Counted from the stretch's first letter, positions 27,167-36,234 are shown. The stretch: 64,000 nt of DNA from an uncultured Oscillospiraceae bacterium (GCA_934646185.1 CAKUEH010000003.1:62001-126000); one strand, 5' to 3'. Notes: generated by a model from the letters alone, not told the origin. Made by a program: numbers and translations.

Positions 27167-28270
27167 AGGAACGTTCCCGCCTTCGGCTGGACGGTCGTTG
27201 ATGAAAGCAATGCAGAGAATCCGGAACTCTCTGCATCCGAAACCCGGCTGGAAAACCGGTTCTACACCATTACGCTGGACAAGACCGGCTGTCTGACGAG
27301 CATTTATGACAAGGAAAGCAAGCGCGAGGTGCTGACCGGGCGCGGCAATCTGCTCGAAGCCTTTGACGATCATCCCCGCGACTGCGACAACTGGGAGATC
27401 TGCAATTATTACACGGAAAAGAAATGGGACATCGACGATGTGCAGGCAATCACCACACAACAGGACGGCGTTTCCGCCAGCGTCCATATCCGCAGACGTT
27501 TTCTGAACTCGACCATTGAACAGGTCATCACCATCTACGCGGACGCACGGGGCATTGATTTCGACCTGCGCGCCGACTGGCACGAGCATCATGTGTTCCT
27601 GAAAACGGCGTTCCCGGTGGATATCCTGTCCGACAAGGCGACGTATGAAATTCAGTACGGCGCGGTCGAGCGTCCGGCACACCAGAACACGTCGTGGGAC
27701 GCAGCCAAATTCGAGGTCTGCGCGCAGAAATGGGCAGATTATGCCGAGGCCGGTTATGGTGTGGCGCTGCTGAACAACAACAAATACGGCTATGCCATCC
27801 ACGACGGCGTGATGCGCCTGTCGCTCATCAAATGCGGAACGTATCCGAATCCCGTCGCCGATCAGGGTCTGCACCACATCCGCTATCAGCTTCTGCCGCA
27901 CGCGGGCGACTGGCGCGAGGCCGGAATCCCGAATCTGGCGTATGCGTTCAACTGCCCGCTGCTGGCGGAAAAGGCAATCGGCGGCGGAGCGCTGCCGGAT
28001 GCGTTCAGTCTTGTCCATGCGGAGCCGGAGAACATCATTGTGACGGTTGTAAAGGAAGCCTGTGACAATGACGCGATCATTCTTCGTGCCTATGAATCGC
28101 AGGGCCGGCGCACCGACGCGGCGTTCACGCTGGGCTTTACAGCGAAAGCCGAGCAGGAGACGGATCTGCTCGAAAAGCAGGTCTATGCCGGCCTGCCGCT
28201 GGAAGGAACCCGCATCCATACGCAGTTCAGACCGTATGAGATCAAGACGTTCCGCGTTGAGAAAGGATAA
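27164..28270 (+). pseudogene. GH38 alpha-mannosidase, C-terminal remnant
   Basis: From about 27164 the frame reads VRNVPAFGWTVVDE, ENRFYTITLDKTGCLTSIYD, VHIRRRFLNSTIEQVITIY, GIDFDLRADWHEHHVFLKTA, YEIQYGAVERPAHQNTSWD and FNCPLLAE, all from the middle and C-terminal beta domains of bacterial GH38 mannosidases. The N-terminal catalytic barrel with its zinc-binding His and Asp residues (more than half of a roughly 1000-residue protein) is absent, and no ribosome site precedes a suitable start. The remaining 370 residues cannot hydrolyse substrate alone. The upstream junction joins it to the Gfo/Idh remnant. Confidence 0.85.
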
Positions 28271-28329
28271 TACATGATACACGCAATACACGCACCGACG
28301 AATATTTCTGGGATGAAATGAAAGTGTAA

Positions 28330-31314
28330 ATGCAAATGGAACAAAAATGCAATCAGATGATGAAGCGGCCTGATTCGATTCCGAATCATTACCGCCCGAT
28401 CCCCTTTTGGAGCTGGAATGACAGATTAGAGCTGGGTGAGCTGCGGCGGCAGATCGGTGCGATGCAGGACGCGGGCATGGGTGGATTCTTTATGCATGCG
28501 CGCGGGGGCCTTGAAACCGAGTATCTGAGCGAGGACTGGTTCCGGGCGGTGGAGGCTTCGGTGGATGAGGCCAAAAAGCGCGGGATGCAGGCTTGGTGCT
28601 ATGACGAAAACGGCTGGCCGAGCGGCTTTGCCGGCGGCAAGTTGCTGGAAACCCCGGAAAACTGGGCGCATTATCTGCGCTTTGAGAAAAAGCCGGAATT
28701 TGATTCCGCCGCGCTTGGCGTTTATACGCTGGAAAACGGCCATCTTCGCCGCGTCACCGGCACGGAAAACGACATTTCAGAATATCTCTGCGTCTATGAT
28801 TGTCAAAATTCCTCCACGGTGGATATTCTCAACCCGCGCATCACGGATGCGTTCCTTGCGCTGACGCATGAGAAGTATTTTGAACGCTTTGGTGCGGAGT
28901 TCGGCAAGGGCATCGCGGGCTTCTTCACCGATGAACCGCAGTATTTCCGCTATGAGACGGCGTATACGCCGGTGCTGCTGACCGAGTATGAAAAGGCCTA
29001 CGGCGCGGGCGTGCTTGATCTGCTGGGCGCGCTGTTTGTGGACTGCGAAGAAGCGCCCGGCTTCCGTTTCCGCTACTGGCGGCTGATGAACGTGCTCTAT
29101 ACTGAAAATTTCATGGGCCGGGTCTACCGCTGGTGCCTGGCGCACAACTGCCGTCTGACCGGGCACACGGTCGAGGAAAGTGAGCTTTACACGCAGATGT
29201 GGTGCTGCGCGGGTGTGATGCCGTTTTACGAGTACGAAAGCATTCCGGGCGTGGACTGGCTGGGGCGCAGGATCGGCACGGAGCTGGCTCCGCGTCAGGT
29301 CTCGTCCGCCGCGCAGCAGCTTGGCAAACAGCAGGTGCTGACCGAAACGTTCGCCTGCGCGGGCTGGGACGTGACGCCGAAGGAGCTCAAGCGCATCGCC
29401 GAATGGCAGTATGTGAACGGTGTGAACCTCATGTGCCAGCATCTGTACCCGTACTCCATCCGCGGCCAGCGCAAGCGGGATTATCCGGCGTTTTATTCGG
29501 AGCACAATCCGTGGACGGATGAATTGAAGACATTCGACGGCTACTTTACGGAGTTGGGCTGTCTGCTGGCCACCAGCCGCGAGCAAGCGGATGTGCTGAT
29601 CGTCCATCCGATGCACTCGGCCTATCTGACGTTTGACCGCGCGAACGACGAAGCGTCGGTGCGCGACGTTGGCGAACCGTTCAAGGCGCTCATTGAGCGC
29701 TTCGGCGCGGCCGGTATCGGCCATCACTACGGCGACGAGCGGCTGATGGAGAAATATGGCGGCGTCAAAGACGGCAGACTGACCATCGGGCAGTGTACAT
29801 ACTCTTACGTTGTGATCCCCGACTGCGATACGCTGGACAGCAGCACTGCCGCGCTTTTGAAGGACTATCTCGCGCAGGGCGGACGGCTGATGCTGGCGGG
29901 GCGGAAGCCCGCGCGCATCGACGGCGAGCTTGCCGACCTCAGCTTCCTGCAGACGAATCTGACATGGGACGCGCTTGTGCGGGAACGTGCGCTTCTGCCG
30001 GAAGCAAACTGCGATGTGCGCTGCACGCTGCGCTTTGCGGAGGGTGGAAATTTCCTGTTCGCGGTCAATCTGTCTGAGACGGACACGGCGGATGTAGCGG
30101 TAAAGCTCCCGTTCACAGGCGTGGAAAGCTATGATCTGCTGACACATGAAACGAAAGCAGCTGCCTTTGCAAAGACGGCGGATGGGATCGCAGCGAAGCT
30201 GCATCTTACCCCCGGCGAGTCTGTGCTTCTCATGCAGAACGATTCCGCGCCCCCGCAGGCGCAGAAAAGCCCCATTGCCGAGACAATGGAGCTGGGCGGA
30301 ACATGGACGCTGTCCGCGCCGGTGCAGAACAGTCTGACGCTGGACAAGGCGGCGTTGAGTTATGACGGTGTCAGCTACACCGAGCCGCTGCCGGTTCCGT
30401 ATATCTCGGAACGGCTGCTGCGGGAGAAAACGAACCGGAAGCTCTGGCTGCGCTATGCGTTTACGGCGGATTTCCTGCCGGATGATCTGACATTGGAGCT
30501 GGAAACGCTCCAAAACACAAAACTGTCTGTGAACGGTACAGAAATCGACCTGACCGATCAGGGCGTGCTTGACCGCTCGTTCGTGCGAGGGAGCATTTCC
30601 GCATTTGCGAGAACAGGCAAAAACGAGATCGTGTTGGAGCTGGACTATTTCCAGTCGCAGCAGACGTATGACGTGTTCAACGGCTACTATTACGGAAGCG
30701 GCGAGGTCACGGAGACGCTTATGAACTGCGTCAGCTATGAAACGAATATTGAAGCGATGTATCTGTTCGGGAGCTTCGCTGTGCAGCCGGACTCTGGCTG
30801 GCAAAAGGACAAAAACGGCGTTCGATTCGGCGGCCGCTTCCGCCTCTGCGCGCCGGTCACGGAGCTTGAACCGCAGGATATTACGGTGCAGGGCTTCCCG
30901 TTCTTCCACGGAGCGCTGCGCCTGAAGCGCACGATTGCTGTGCAGGACACGAGTTGGCAGCTTCGCTGTGCGGGCCGCATCCAGTATGCGCGCGTATTTG
31001 TAAACGACCAGAAGGCTGGAACGCTCCTGTTCAGCGATACGCTTGATCTTTCGCCGTATCTGCATCCGGGTGAAAATACGCTGGAGCTGGAGCTGATGGC
31101 CAGCAACCGCAATCTCCTTGGCCCGCACCACAATGCGGCAGCGCCCGAGCCGATGTCGGTCGACCCGACGCTATTTTCGCTCTATGGAAGCTGGCGCGAC
31201 GGAAAGAGCAAGGGATATCGGGAGGATTATGCGTTTGTGCGGTTCGGGCTGGACGTATTGCGGTTGGAGCGTGACGAACCCCGCTTTCCGCGGTCGAAAA
31301 GAGTTTTGATTTAG
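28330..31314 (+). CDS. Large GH106-like glycoside hydrolase, copy 2
   Basis: Up to 994 residues and apparently intact. The N-terminal region PIPFWSWNDRLELGELRRQI, GMGGFFMHARGGLETEYLSE and AWCYDENGWPSGFAGGKL is collinear with the protein of 9319-12339, as are GFFTDEPQYFRYE and the C-terminal segment NRNLLGPHHN. The identity is far from complete, so the two are old paralogues rather than a fresh duplication. The start is uncertain: ATG at 28330 has only a weak GAAAG-type site; downstream ATGs (28336, 28357, 28360) are possible. It is the last gene of the AraC-led direction and the last of the glycan island. Predicted exo-glycosidase of rhamnose-like sugars; the substrate is inferred only. Confidence 0.72.
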   Translation: MQMEQKCNQMMKRPDSIPNHYRPIPFWSWNDRLELGELRRQIGAMQDAGMGGFFMHARGGLETEYLSEDWFRAVEASVDEAKKRGMQAWCYDENGWPSGFAGGKLLETPENWAHYLRFEKKPEFDSAALGVYTLENGHLRRVTGTENDISEYLCVYDCQNSSTVDILNPRITDAFLALTHEKYFERFGAEFGKGIAGFFTDEPQYFRYETAYTPVLLTEYEKAYGAGVLDLLGALFVDCEEAPGFRFRYWRLMNVLYTENFMGRVYRWCLAHNCRLTGHTVEESELYTQMWCCAGVMPFYEYESIPGVDWLGRRIGTELAPRQVSSAAQQLGKQQVLTETFACAGWDVTPKELKRIAEWQYVNGVNLMCQHLYPYSIRGQRKRDYPAFYSEHNPWTDELKTFDGYFTELGCLLATSREQADVLIVHPMHSAYLTFDRANDEASVRDVGEPFKALIERFGAAGIGHHYGDERLMEKYGGVKDGRLTIGQCTYSYVVIPDCDTLDSSTAALLKDYLAQGGRLMLAGRKPARIDGELADLSFLQTNLTWDALVRERALLPEANCDVRCTLRFAEGGNFLFAVNLSETDTADVAVKLPFTGVESYDLLTHETKAAAFAKTADGIAAKLHLTPGESVLLMQNDSAPPQAQKSPIAETMELGGTWTLSAPVQNSLTLDKAALSYDGVSYTEPLPVPYISERLLREKTNRKLWLRYAFTADFLPDDLTLELETLQNTKLSVNGTEIDLTDQGVLDRSFVRGSISAFARTGKNEIVLELDYFQSQQTYDVFNGYYYGSGEVTETLMNCVSYETNIEAMYLFGSFAVQPDSGWQKDKNGVRFGGRFRLCAPVTELEPQDITVQGFPFFHGALRLKRTIAVQDTSWQLRCAGRIQYARVFVNDQKAGTLLFSDTLDLSPYLHPGENTLELELMASNRNLLGPHHNAAAPEPMSVDPTLFSLYGSWRDGKSKGYREDYAFVRFGLDVLRLERDEPRFPRSKRVLI

Positions 31315-31334
31315 GGCATACCGTCCATCGGAAG

Positions 31335-31359
31335 GGGGCGGAGCTCAGACGTCCGCCCC
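31335..31359. repeat. Short GGGGCGGA...TCCGCCCC inverted repeat
   Basis: GGGGCGGA (31335-31342) and TCCGCCCC (31352-31359), followed by TGTAAG. It resembles the GTCCGCCCCTACA repeat at 59752-59779 and probably belongs to the same dispersed family. Confidence 0.45.
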
Positions 31360-31392
31360 TGTAAGCCGGACGGGCACACAATACAGCGGCAG

Positions 31393-31425
31393 AAAAAACG
31401 GCGCAGGCGGAAATGCCTGCGCCGT
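31393..31425 (-). terminator. Rho-independent terminator after rpoZ
   Basis: An 11-bp perfect stem (31398-31408 with 31415-31425, ACGGCGCAGGC) is followed on the minus strand by TTTTTTCT. It ends the cdaA-to-rpoZ transcript and faces the end of the GH106-like gene. Confidence 0.88.
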
Positions 31426-31434
31426 TATGGCTGC

Positions 31435-31641
31435 TCAGTGTCTGTATTTATCGTCGAGCGTGGCCTTGAGCTGGCCGTCGGCGACCTCGCGGATGGCGAG
31501 CGTGACGGGCTTTTCCTCGAGCGGCTCATGCGTGAGCTCGGACTCGATGGACAGCTGACGCGCGCGGTGCGCGACCACATTGACAAGCAGATAGCGGCTG
31601 TCCACATTCTTGAGAAGTTCCGACATTGCGGGGTAAAGCAT
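31435..31641 (-). CDS. rpoZ: RNA polymerase omega subunit
   Basis: A 68-residue protein, small but typical for Firmicutes omega. MLYPAMSELLKNVDSRYLLV matches the family N-terminus and VNVVAHRARQLS the core helix that clamps the beta-prime C-terminus during polymerase assembly. The start ATG (31639-31641) follows AAAGGAGG by seven bases; a longer frame upstream is ignored. The start overlaps the gmk stop by one base (TAATG), so translation is coupled. The gmk-rpoZ pair is conserved across many bacteria. Confidence 0.92.
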   Translation of the reverse strand: MLYPAMSELLKNVDSRYLLVNVVAHRARQLSIESELTHEPLEEKPVTLAIREVADGQLKATLDDKYRH

Positions 31642-32237
31642 TAGATTTCCTCCTTTATGCAATGGATGCGATCCATCATTTTACACTTTTCCGCGGTCAT
31701 GATCGCAAGCAGCTCCTGCGCTGCATGCTCGACCGTGTCGTTGACGACGAGATAATCATATTGTCCGGCCTGGCTGTATTCCCATTTTGCCCGTTCCATG
31801 CGCTTTTCCATCAGCTCCGGCGAAACATCGCCGCGCTTTTCGAGCCGGCGGCGGATCTCGTCCATCGACGGCGCGGTCAGGAACACAAGGACTGCCTCCG
31901 GCAGGCGCTTTTTGATATTCAGCGCGCCGACGACGTCGACATCCATCACGACGTCGATCCCGGCCTCGAGCGCGGCCTGAATAGGCTTTAAGGGCGTGCC
32001 GTAATAATTGCCGACATATTCGGCATGCTCCAGAAGCTCGCCCGCAGCGATCATCCGCTCAAACTGCTCCCGGGTGACAAAATAATAGCTTTTGCCGTCG
32101 ACCTCGCCGGGACGCATGGGGCGGGAGGTCGCGGAGACGGAATACTGGATCCGGTCACGCAGCTGCATGACGCGGTTCAGGACAGAATTTTTTCCAACGC
32201 CAGAGGGGCCGGAGATCGCGAACAATTTTCCCTTCAT
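31641..32237 (-). CDS. gmk: Guanylate kinase
   Basis: A 198-residue cytosolic enzyme that phosphorylates GMP to GDP with ATP, essential for GTP and dGTP supply. The P-loop is at residues 9-17 (SGPSGVGKNS; Asn replaces the more common Gly or Ser after the Lys, while the Lys and the next Ser remain). GMP-binding residues are visible in SATSRPMRPGEVDGKSYYFV (Ser, Arg, Arg, Glu, Tyr) and in LLEHAEYVGNYYGTP. The LID-region arginines are in RRRLEKRG. It overlaps remA by four bases upstream and rpoZ by one base downstream. Confidence 0.95.
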   Translation of the reverse strand: MKGKLFAISGPSGVGKNSVLNRVMQLRDRIQYSVSATSRPMRPGEVDGKSYYFVTREQFERMIAAGELLEHAEYVGNYYGTPLKPIQAALEAGIDVVMDVDVVGALNIKKRLPEAVLVFLTAPSMDEIRRRLEKRGDVSPELMEKRMERAKWEYSQAGQYDYLVVNDTVEHAAQELLAIMTAEKCKMMDRIHCIKEEI

Positions 32238-32497
32238 GGCTGCGAATTCGTCTCCTCCGATGATTTTTCTTCCATGCGCGCGCAGATCGTCTCGGGCGTG
32301 ACGGACGAGAGGATCACATGGTCGGTGTCCATGAGCAGAACGGACTTCGTTCTGCGTCCGAACGAGGCGTCGAGCAGCATGCCGCGCTCACGCGCCTCCT
32401 GCACGACGCGCTTGATGGGCGCGGAGTCCGGGCTGACGACGGCCAGGATCCGGGCGGCGGCGACGGCGTTGCCGAAACCGATCGAAATGAGCTTCAT
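32234..32497 (-). CDS. remA: RemA/DUF370 extracellular-matrix regulator
   Basis: An 87-residue DUF370 protein. MKLISIGFGNAVAAARILAV, then SAPIKRVVQEARERGMLLDA and SFGRRTKSVLLMDTDHVILS, match RemA, the doughnut-shaped DNA-binding regulator that controls biofilm matrix and osmoprotection genes in Bacillus. The family is nearly always encoded between yicC/yloC and gmk, as here, 12 bases after yicC and overlapping gmk by four. The acidic C-terminal tail (MEEKSSEETNSQ) is variable. Confidence 0.92.
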   Translation of the reverse strand: MKLISIGFGNAVAAARILAVVSPDSAPIKRVVQEARERGMLLDASFGRRTKSVLLMDTDHVILSSVTPETICARMEEKSSEETNSQP

Positions 32498-32509
32498 GTC
32501 TGCCTCCGG

Positions 32510-33388
32510 TCACTCGATGTTCTGCGTCTGCTCGCGGATCTTTTCCAGCTCCGCCTTGAGCTCGACGACGGTGCGGGCCTGCTCGAGATCGTTGCCCTTG
32601 GAGCCGATGGTGTTGGACTCGCGGTTGAATTCCTGCAGCAAAAAGTCCAGCTTGCGGCCGATGGGGCCGCCGGACGTCAGCATCTGGTCGAGCTGGTTCA
32701 GGTGGCTGCGCAGGCGGACGATCTCTTCATCCACGGCGATCTTATCGGCGTAGACGGCGGCCTCCTGCAGAATGCGGCCCTCGTCGATGTTCGTCGCGCC
32801 GAGCACCTCCTGCATTTTTTCGGTCAGACGCGCGCGGTATTCCGCAAGCGTCACGGGGCTGCGCGCCTCGACCTTTTCCACAAGGGCCAGAACGGTCTTC
32901 GCGCGGCTGCGGAGGTCGGCCTCCATGGCGGCGCCCTCCTTTTCGCGCATGGCGTTGAATTTTGCCAGCGCCTCTTTGACGACGGACAGGATATCGTCCG
33001 TCAGCTTCTGCTCGTCCTCCTCCTGCTTTTCCACGACGAAAACGTCGGGCATGTGGGACAGGGCGGTAACGGAAATGTCGTCACGGACGCCGTAATCGGC
33101 GGCGATGGACTTGAGCGCGGCGAGATATCCCTCGAGCACGGGCTTATTGAGCGCGATCCTGACGCTCTGATCCTCGGTGACGTTGACGGTGATGAACATA
33201 TCCAGCTTGCCGCGGTTCACGTTCGCCTTGACGAGCGATTTGACCGCTTCCTCGGCGAAGCCATAGACGCGCGGGAGCTTGACGTTCAGATCCAGATAGC
33301 GGTTATTGACTGCCCGCAGCTCGACGGTGATCTCGCGGCCGTCGATGGTTTTTTCCGCGCGGCCGTAGCCGGTCATACTTCTAATCAC
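32510..33388 (-). CDS. yicC: YicC/YloC-family endoribonuclease
   Basis: A 292-residue protein. It begins IRSMTGYGRAEKTIDGREI, the family signature, and ends with HLNQLDQMLTSGGPIGRKLD and LQEFNRESNTIGSKGND, the conserved C-terminal (DUF1732) block with catalytic acidic residues. YicC proteins are Mn-dependent endoribonucleases acting on selected RNAs. The GTG at 33388 is preceded by GGAGG at seven bases and produces the canonical N-terminus; the frame is open further upstream but lacks a site. The leader immediately upstream contains the 161-bp palindrome at 33412-33572. Confidence 0.92.
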   Translation of the reverse strand: MIRSMTGYGRAEKTIDGREITVELRAVNNRYLDLNVKLPRVYGFAEEAVKSLVKANVNRGKLDMFITVNVTEDQSVRIALNKPVLEGYLAALKSIAADYGVRDDISVTALSHMPDVFVVEKQEEDEQKLTDDILSVVKEALAKFNAMREKEGAAMEADLRSRAKTVLALVEKVEARSPVTLAEYRARLTEKMQEVLGATNIDEGRILQEAAVYADKIAVDEEIVRLRSHLNQLDQMLTSGGPIGRKLDFLLQEFNRESNTIGSKGNDLEQARTVVELKAELEKIREQTQNIE

Positions 33389-33411
33389 GTTATTTCCTCC
33401 ATTTTCTTCAA

Positions 33412-33572
33412 GTAAGCGCTGATTCAATCGGCAAGCGTTGTCAGCGAGAGATTTTGTCACAAATGAAGGTTTGAAAAACGCAGGAATACTGTATGTATTT
33501 CAAGTTTTTTCAAACCGCACAGCTGGGACAAAAGATCCGCTGACAGCCGCAGACGATTGGATCAGCGGTTAC
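33412..33572. repeat. 161-bp near-perfect palindrome between cdaR and yicC
   Basis: The ends, GTAAGCGCTGATTC (33412-33425) and the inverted GGATCAGCGGTTAC (33559-33572), match at 12 of 14. Inside come paired segments TGTCAGCG (33439-33446) with CGCTGACAG (33538-33546), TTTTGTC with GGACAAAA, and GGTTTGAAAAAC (33468-33480 region) with GTTTTTTCAAACC (33504-33516). The whole gap can fold into one long hairpin in the mRNA. It has no coding potential and ends eight bases from the cdaR stop. It may be a miniature inverted-repeat element or a structured processing or regulatory RNA. Confidence 0.7.
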
Positions 33573-33579
33573 GCAAGGC

Positions 33580-34830
33580 CTATTCGGCGGGCTCGTCCGC
33601 TGCGGCCAGCGTCGCGGCGATGGAATACTGGCCGATGGCCCCGGCGGTGTCAAAGCCGTCGACGTACACCGTGACCGGCACCTGATACGTTCCCTCCTGC
33701 GTGTAGCCGCTCATATCGGCGACGATGCGGATGCTGTTCGCGGAGATCCGCGGCGCGTCGGCCGCGTCGGCGCGGACTGTGACCTGCACCTGCTGGGACA
33801 GGCTCGTGGCCTTGAATTTCTCTTCATCGACGCCGACGAACACGATGTTTGTCGTGCGCAGCGTCTTGATCTGCTTGCCCTTGATGGTGACTCTGACAGA
33901 GACGGTCTCCTCGCCGGAGACATTTTTGGCCTCGTTCGGGATCAGGATGGCGCGTTCAACCGTCTCGTCGTTGCTCGGGAGCGCGGACAGGTCGATGGGC
34001 TCGAGCTGGATGGCGTTGAGGCCGTCGAGCACGGTGGAATCGCCGGAGAGCGTGATGGCCTTGGGCTCGTAGTCCCAGTCCAGATCCGCCAGCTTCGCGC
34101 CGCCGCCCTCGGTGAACTGCACCTCGATGGGCACGACCTTATATTTGACGATCTTCATCGTGACCTCGACCGCGTCGGCGCTGAGCGTGAGCTGCGTCGG
34201 GTCGACCTGCGCGCCGTCCTTGTCCAGAAGCACGAACGGGACGGATTCGGTGATGGTCTTGTCGACATTGCTGCGTTCGATGGTGACCTCGGCATGGTCG
34301 ACGGTGTTGACGATCGACTCCGGGCCCTCGATGGTGATGGAATCAAAGTCGAAGCTGGTGCCGTCGAGCATATAGCCCTCGGCGATCCTGACGTTGGAGA
34401 AATCACCCCGCACCTCGACGGGCTTGCGGATCTGGCGCTCGACGGTAAAGGTGATGCTGGCGGGGGTCTTGTCCATCCTTGTGATGGACGAAGCGGACAC
34501 GGCGCTGGGAAGCGTAATGTCGTAGGACATCGTGTAGTCCTTCGTGCTGCGCACCTTGGACACGTCGATGACGGCCTTCAGCTCGTCCTTGTGCTGGTCG
34601 AGCGTTTTGAGATCGGCGTTTTTGCCGTAGAAATGCACGGAAACGAATTCCTGATAATCGCCGGTGATGACGAGCCCGTGGTCCTCGCGCAGGACCTCCG
34701 CGCCGGAGAACGTCACGGGGATATTGCCGATGGTCAGATCGACGTCCGGGTTGACGACGGTCATGACGTAGACCCACAGGCACATGGCCGCGAGGATAGA
34801 GACGATCAGGGAGAAGAGCTTACTTTTCAT
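33580..34830 (-). CDS. cdaR: CdaR/YbbR-domain regulator of diadenylate cyclase
   Basis: A 416-residue protein: one N-terminal membrane helix (LFSLIVSILAAMCLWVYVMT, residues 4-24) followed by about four extracellular YbbR beta domains (for example DVDLTIGNIPVTFSGAEVL, RQIRKPVEVRGDFS, KVVPIEVQFTEGG). CdaR binds CdaA at the membrane and modulates c-di-AMP synthesis. The ATG at 34830 follows AAGGAAGG and overlaps the cdaA stop by four bases. In many Firmicutes glmM follows cdaR; here it does not, and yicC does instead. Confidence 0.9.
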   Translation of the reverse strand: MKSKLFSLIVSILAAMCLWVYVMTVVNPDVDLTIGNIPVTFSGAEVLREDHGLVITGDYQEFVSVHFYGKNADLKTLDQHKDELKAVIDVSKVRSTKDYTMSYDITLPSAVSASSITRMDKTPASITFTVERQIRKPVEVRGDFSNVRIAEGYMLDGTSFDFDSITIEGPESIVNTVDHAEVTIERSNVDKTITESVPFVLLDKDGAQVDPTQLTLSADAVEVTMKIVKYKVVPIEVQFTEGGGAKLADLDWDYEPKAITLSGDSTVLDGLNAIQLEPIDLSALPSNDETVERAILIPNEAKNVSGEETVSVRVTIKGKQIKTLRTTNIVFVGVDEEKFKATSLSQQVQVTVRADAADAPRISANSIRIVADMSGYTQEGTYQVPVTVYVDGFDTAGAIGQYSIAATLAAADEPAE

Positions 34831-35690
34831 TGCGCACCGTCCTTCCTTTTGAAGCACGCGGCGAGCCGTTTGAAAAGCGTCTTCTTTTCCGTCTCGTCCG
34901 CGATCAACTCATTGGCCAGCAGCTTCTGCAGCGTCTGGGGGGCCAGATGCCGCTTGAGCATGCCGCCGATGGCGACGGAGATCGTGCCGTTTTCCTCCGA
35001 GACGATCACGACCACGGCGTCGGAGACCTCGCTCGTGCCGACGCCCGCGCGGTGGCGGGTGCCGAGGTCGCTCGGCAGATGCGGATTGTCGCTCAGCGGC
35101 ATGACGCATCCGGCCGCGGCCACGCGCCCGCCGCGGACGATGACCGCGCCGTCGTGCAGGGGAGAGTTTTTAAAGAAGAGGTTCCGCAGCAGCTGCTCGG
35201 ACAGCTGCGCGTCGACGATGGTGCCGGTCTTGAAATACTCGTCGAGCGGCGTCTCGCGCTCGAACACGAGCAGGACGCCGACGCGCTCGCGCGACATGAT
35301 CTCGCAGGCCTGCACCGTGGCGGAGACGGCGCTCTGCTCGATGGACGCGCCCGCCTCGGTCGAAAGCAGATGGAAATGCAGCTGCGCGCCGACACGCTCG
35401 AGCGCGCGGCGAAGCTCCGGCTGGAACACGATGATGAGCGCGATTGCGCCGACCTCAAGGATCTTGTTGAGCAGCCAGTTTAATGTATAAAGATTCAGCA
35501 CGTCCGTCAGCAGCGTAATCGCCAGCAGCAGCAGGATCGCGCGGGCCACGCGCGCTGCGCTCGTCGAGCGGATGAGACGGAGGAGCGAATAGAAAATTAT
35601 CGAAACGACCAGGATATCGACAATATCTGAAATCCCGATGGCAGGGACCTGATACAGAAGATTCTGGAAGAATTCACGGATCGTAGCCAT
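34827..35690 (-). CDS. cdaA: Membrane diadenylate cyclase CdaA
   Basis: A 287-residue membrane enzyme that condenses two ATP to c-di-AMP, the second messenger for potassium, osmotic and cell-wall homeostasis. Three N-terminal helices (DIVDILVVSIIFYSLLRLI, VARAILLLLAITLLTDVLNL, ILEVGAIALIIVFQPELRRA) precede the DAC domain with the signature DGAVIV near residue 182 and GTRHRAGVGTSEVSDAVVV near residue 210. The ATG at 35690 follows GGGAG. It heads the six-gene minus-strand cluster down to rpoZ. The DGA and RHR motifs are intact. Confidence 0.95.
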   Translation of the reverse strand: MATIREFFQNLLYQVPAIGISDIVDILVVSIIFYSLLRLIRSTSAARVARAILLLLAITLLTDVLNLYTLNWLLNKILEVGAIALIIVFQPELRRALERVGAQLHFHLLSTEAGASIEQSAVSATVQACEIMSRERVGVLLVFERETPLDEYFKTGTIVDAQLSEQLLRNLFFKNSPLHDGAVIVRGGRVAAAGCVMPLSDNPHLPSDLGTRHRAGVGTSEVSDAVVVIVSEENGTISVAIGGMLKRHLAPQTLQKLLANELIADETEKKTLFKRLAACFKRKDGAQ

Positions 35691-36207
35691 AGAGTCATTC
35701 TCCCACTGATACTTATAGATAGTATGAATTATACTCCAAATTCTCCCCCCGCGCAAGCCCATGCGGGAAGAAAGTTTTTGGGAAGAAAAACAACAGAGAT
35801 CCGCCTGCCGCCCCAAAGGCTCCCCTTCCAGGGGCCGATTCCCCCTATCAGGGGGAAATGGCCCGAAGGGCCAATAGGGGTAGGGATGCTGGCGCGAAGC
35901 GCCTGAGAGGCCGCGGAAGGCAGTTGTATCAAGTGGAAGCCCCTCCGGCGAATCCGTATGCACAGCCGCATTTCATTGTAGGGGCCGATGCCCACATCGG
36001 CCCACGCGGGATATACCGATTTTACGGAAATCTCCGGCGAATTCGTGCCGTTTTTGTGGTCGACGATGCACTTGTCAATGTAGGAACACTTTCTGGAATT
36101 TGCAACTGCTGTCCAGCATTTTCTTTTGCTTCTCCAAAAGAAAACGCTGGCAAAAGAAAACGAGCCCGGGGGGATTTCGATTTCCCCCCGGAGCCCCCTT
36201 GAACCGA

Positions 36208-36234
36208 CCAGAAAAACCTCTTCGGTTTTTCTGG
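36208..36234. terminator. Hairpin with A/U-rich stem, possible terminator
   Basis: CCAGAAAAACC (36208-36218) pairs perfectly with GGTTTTTCTGG (36224-36234) over a five-base loop; ACTTTTCCC follows on the plus strand. No gene ends immediately next to it, so its role is uncertain. Confidence 0.4.
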
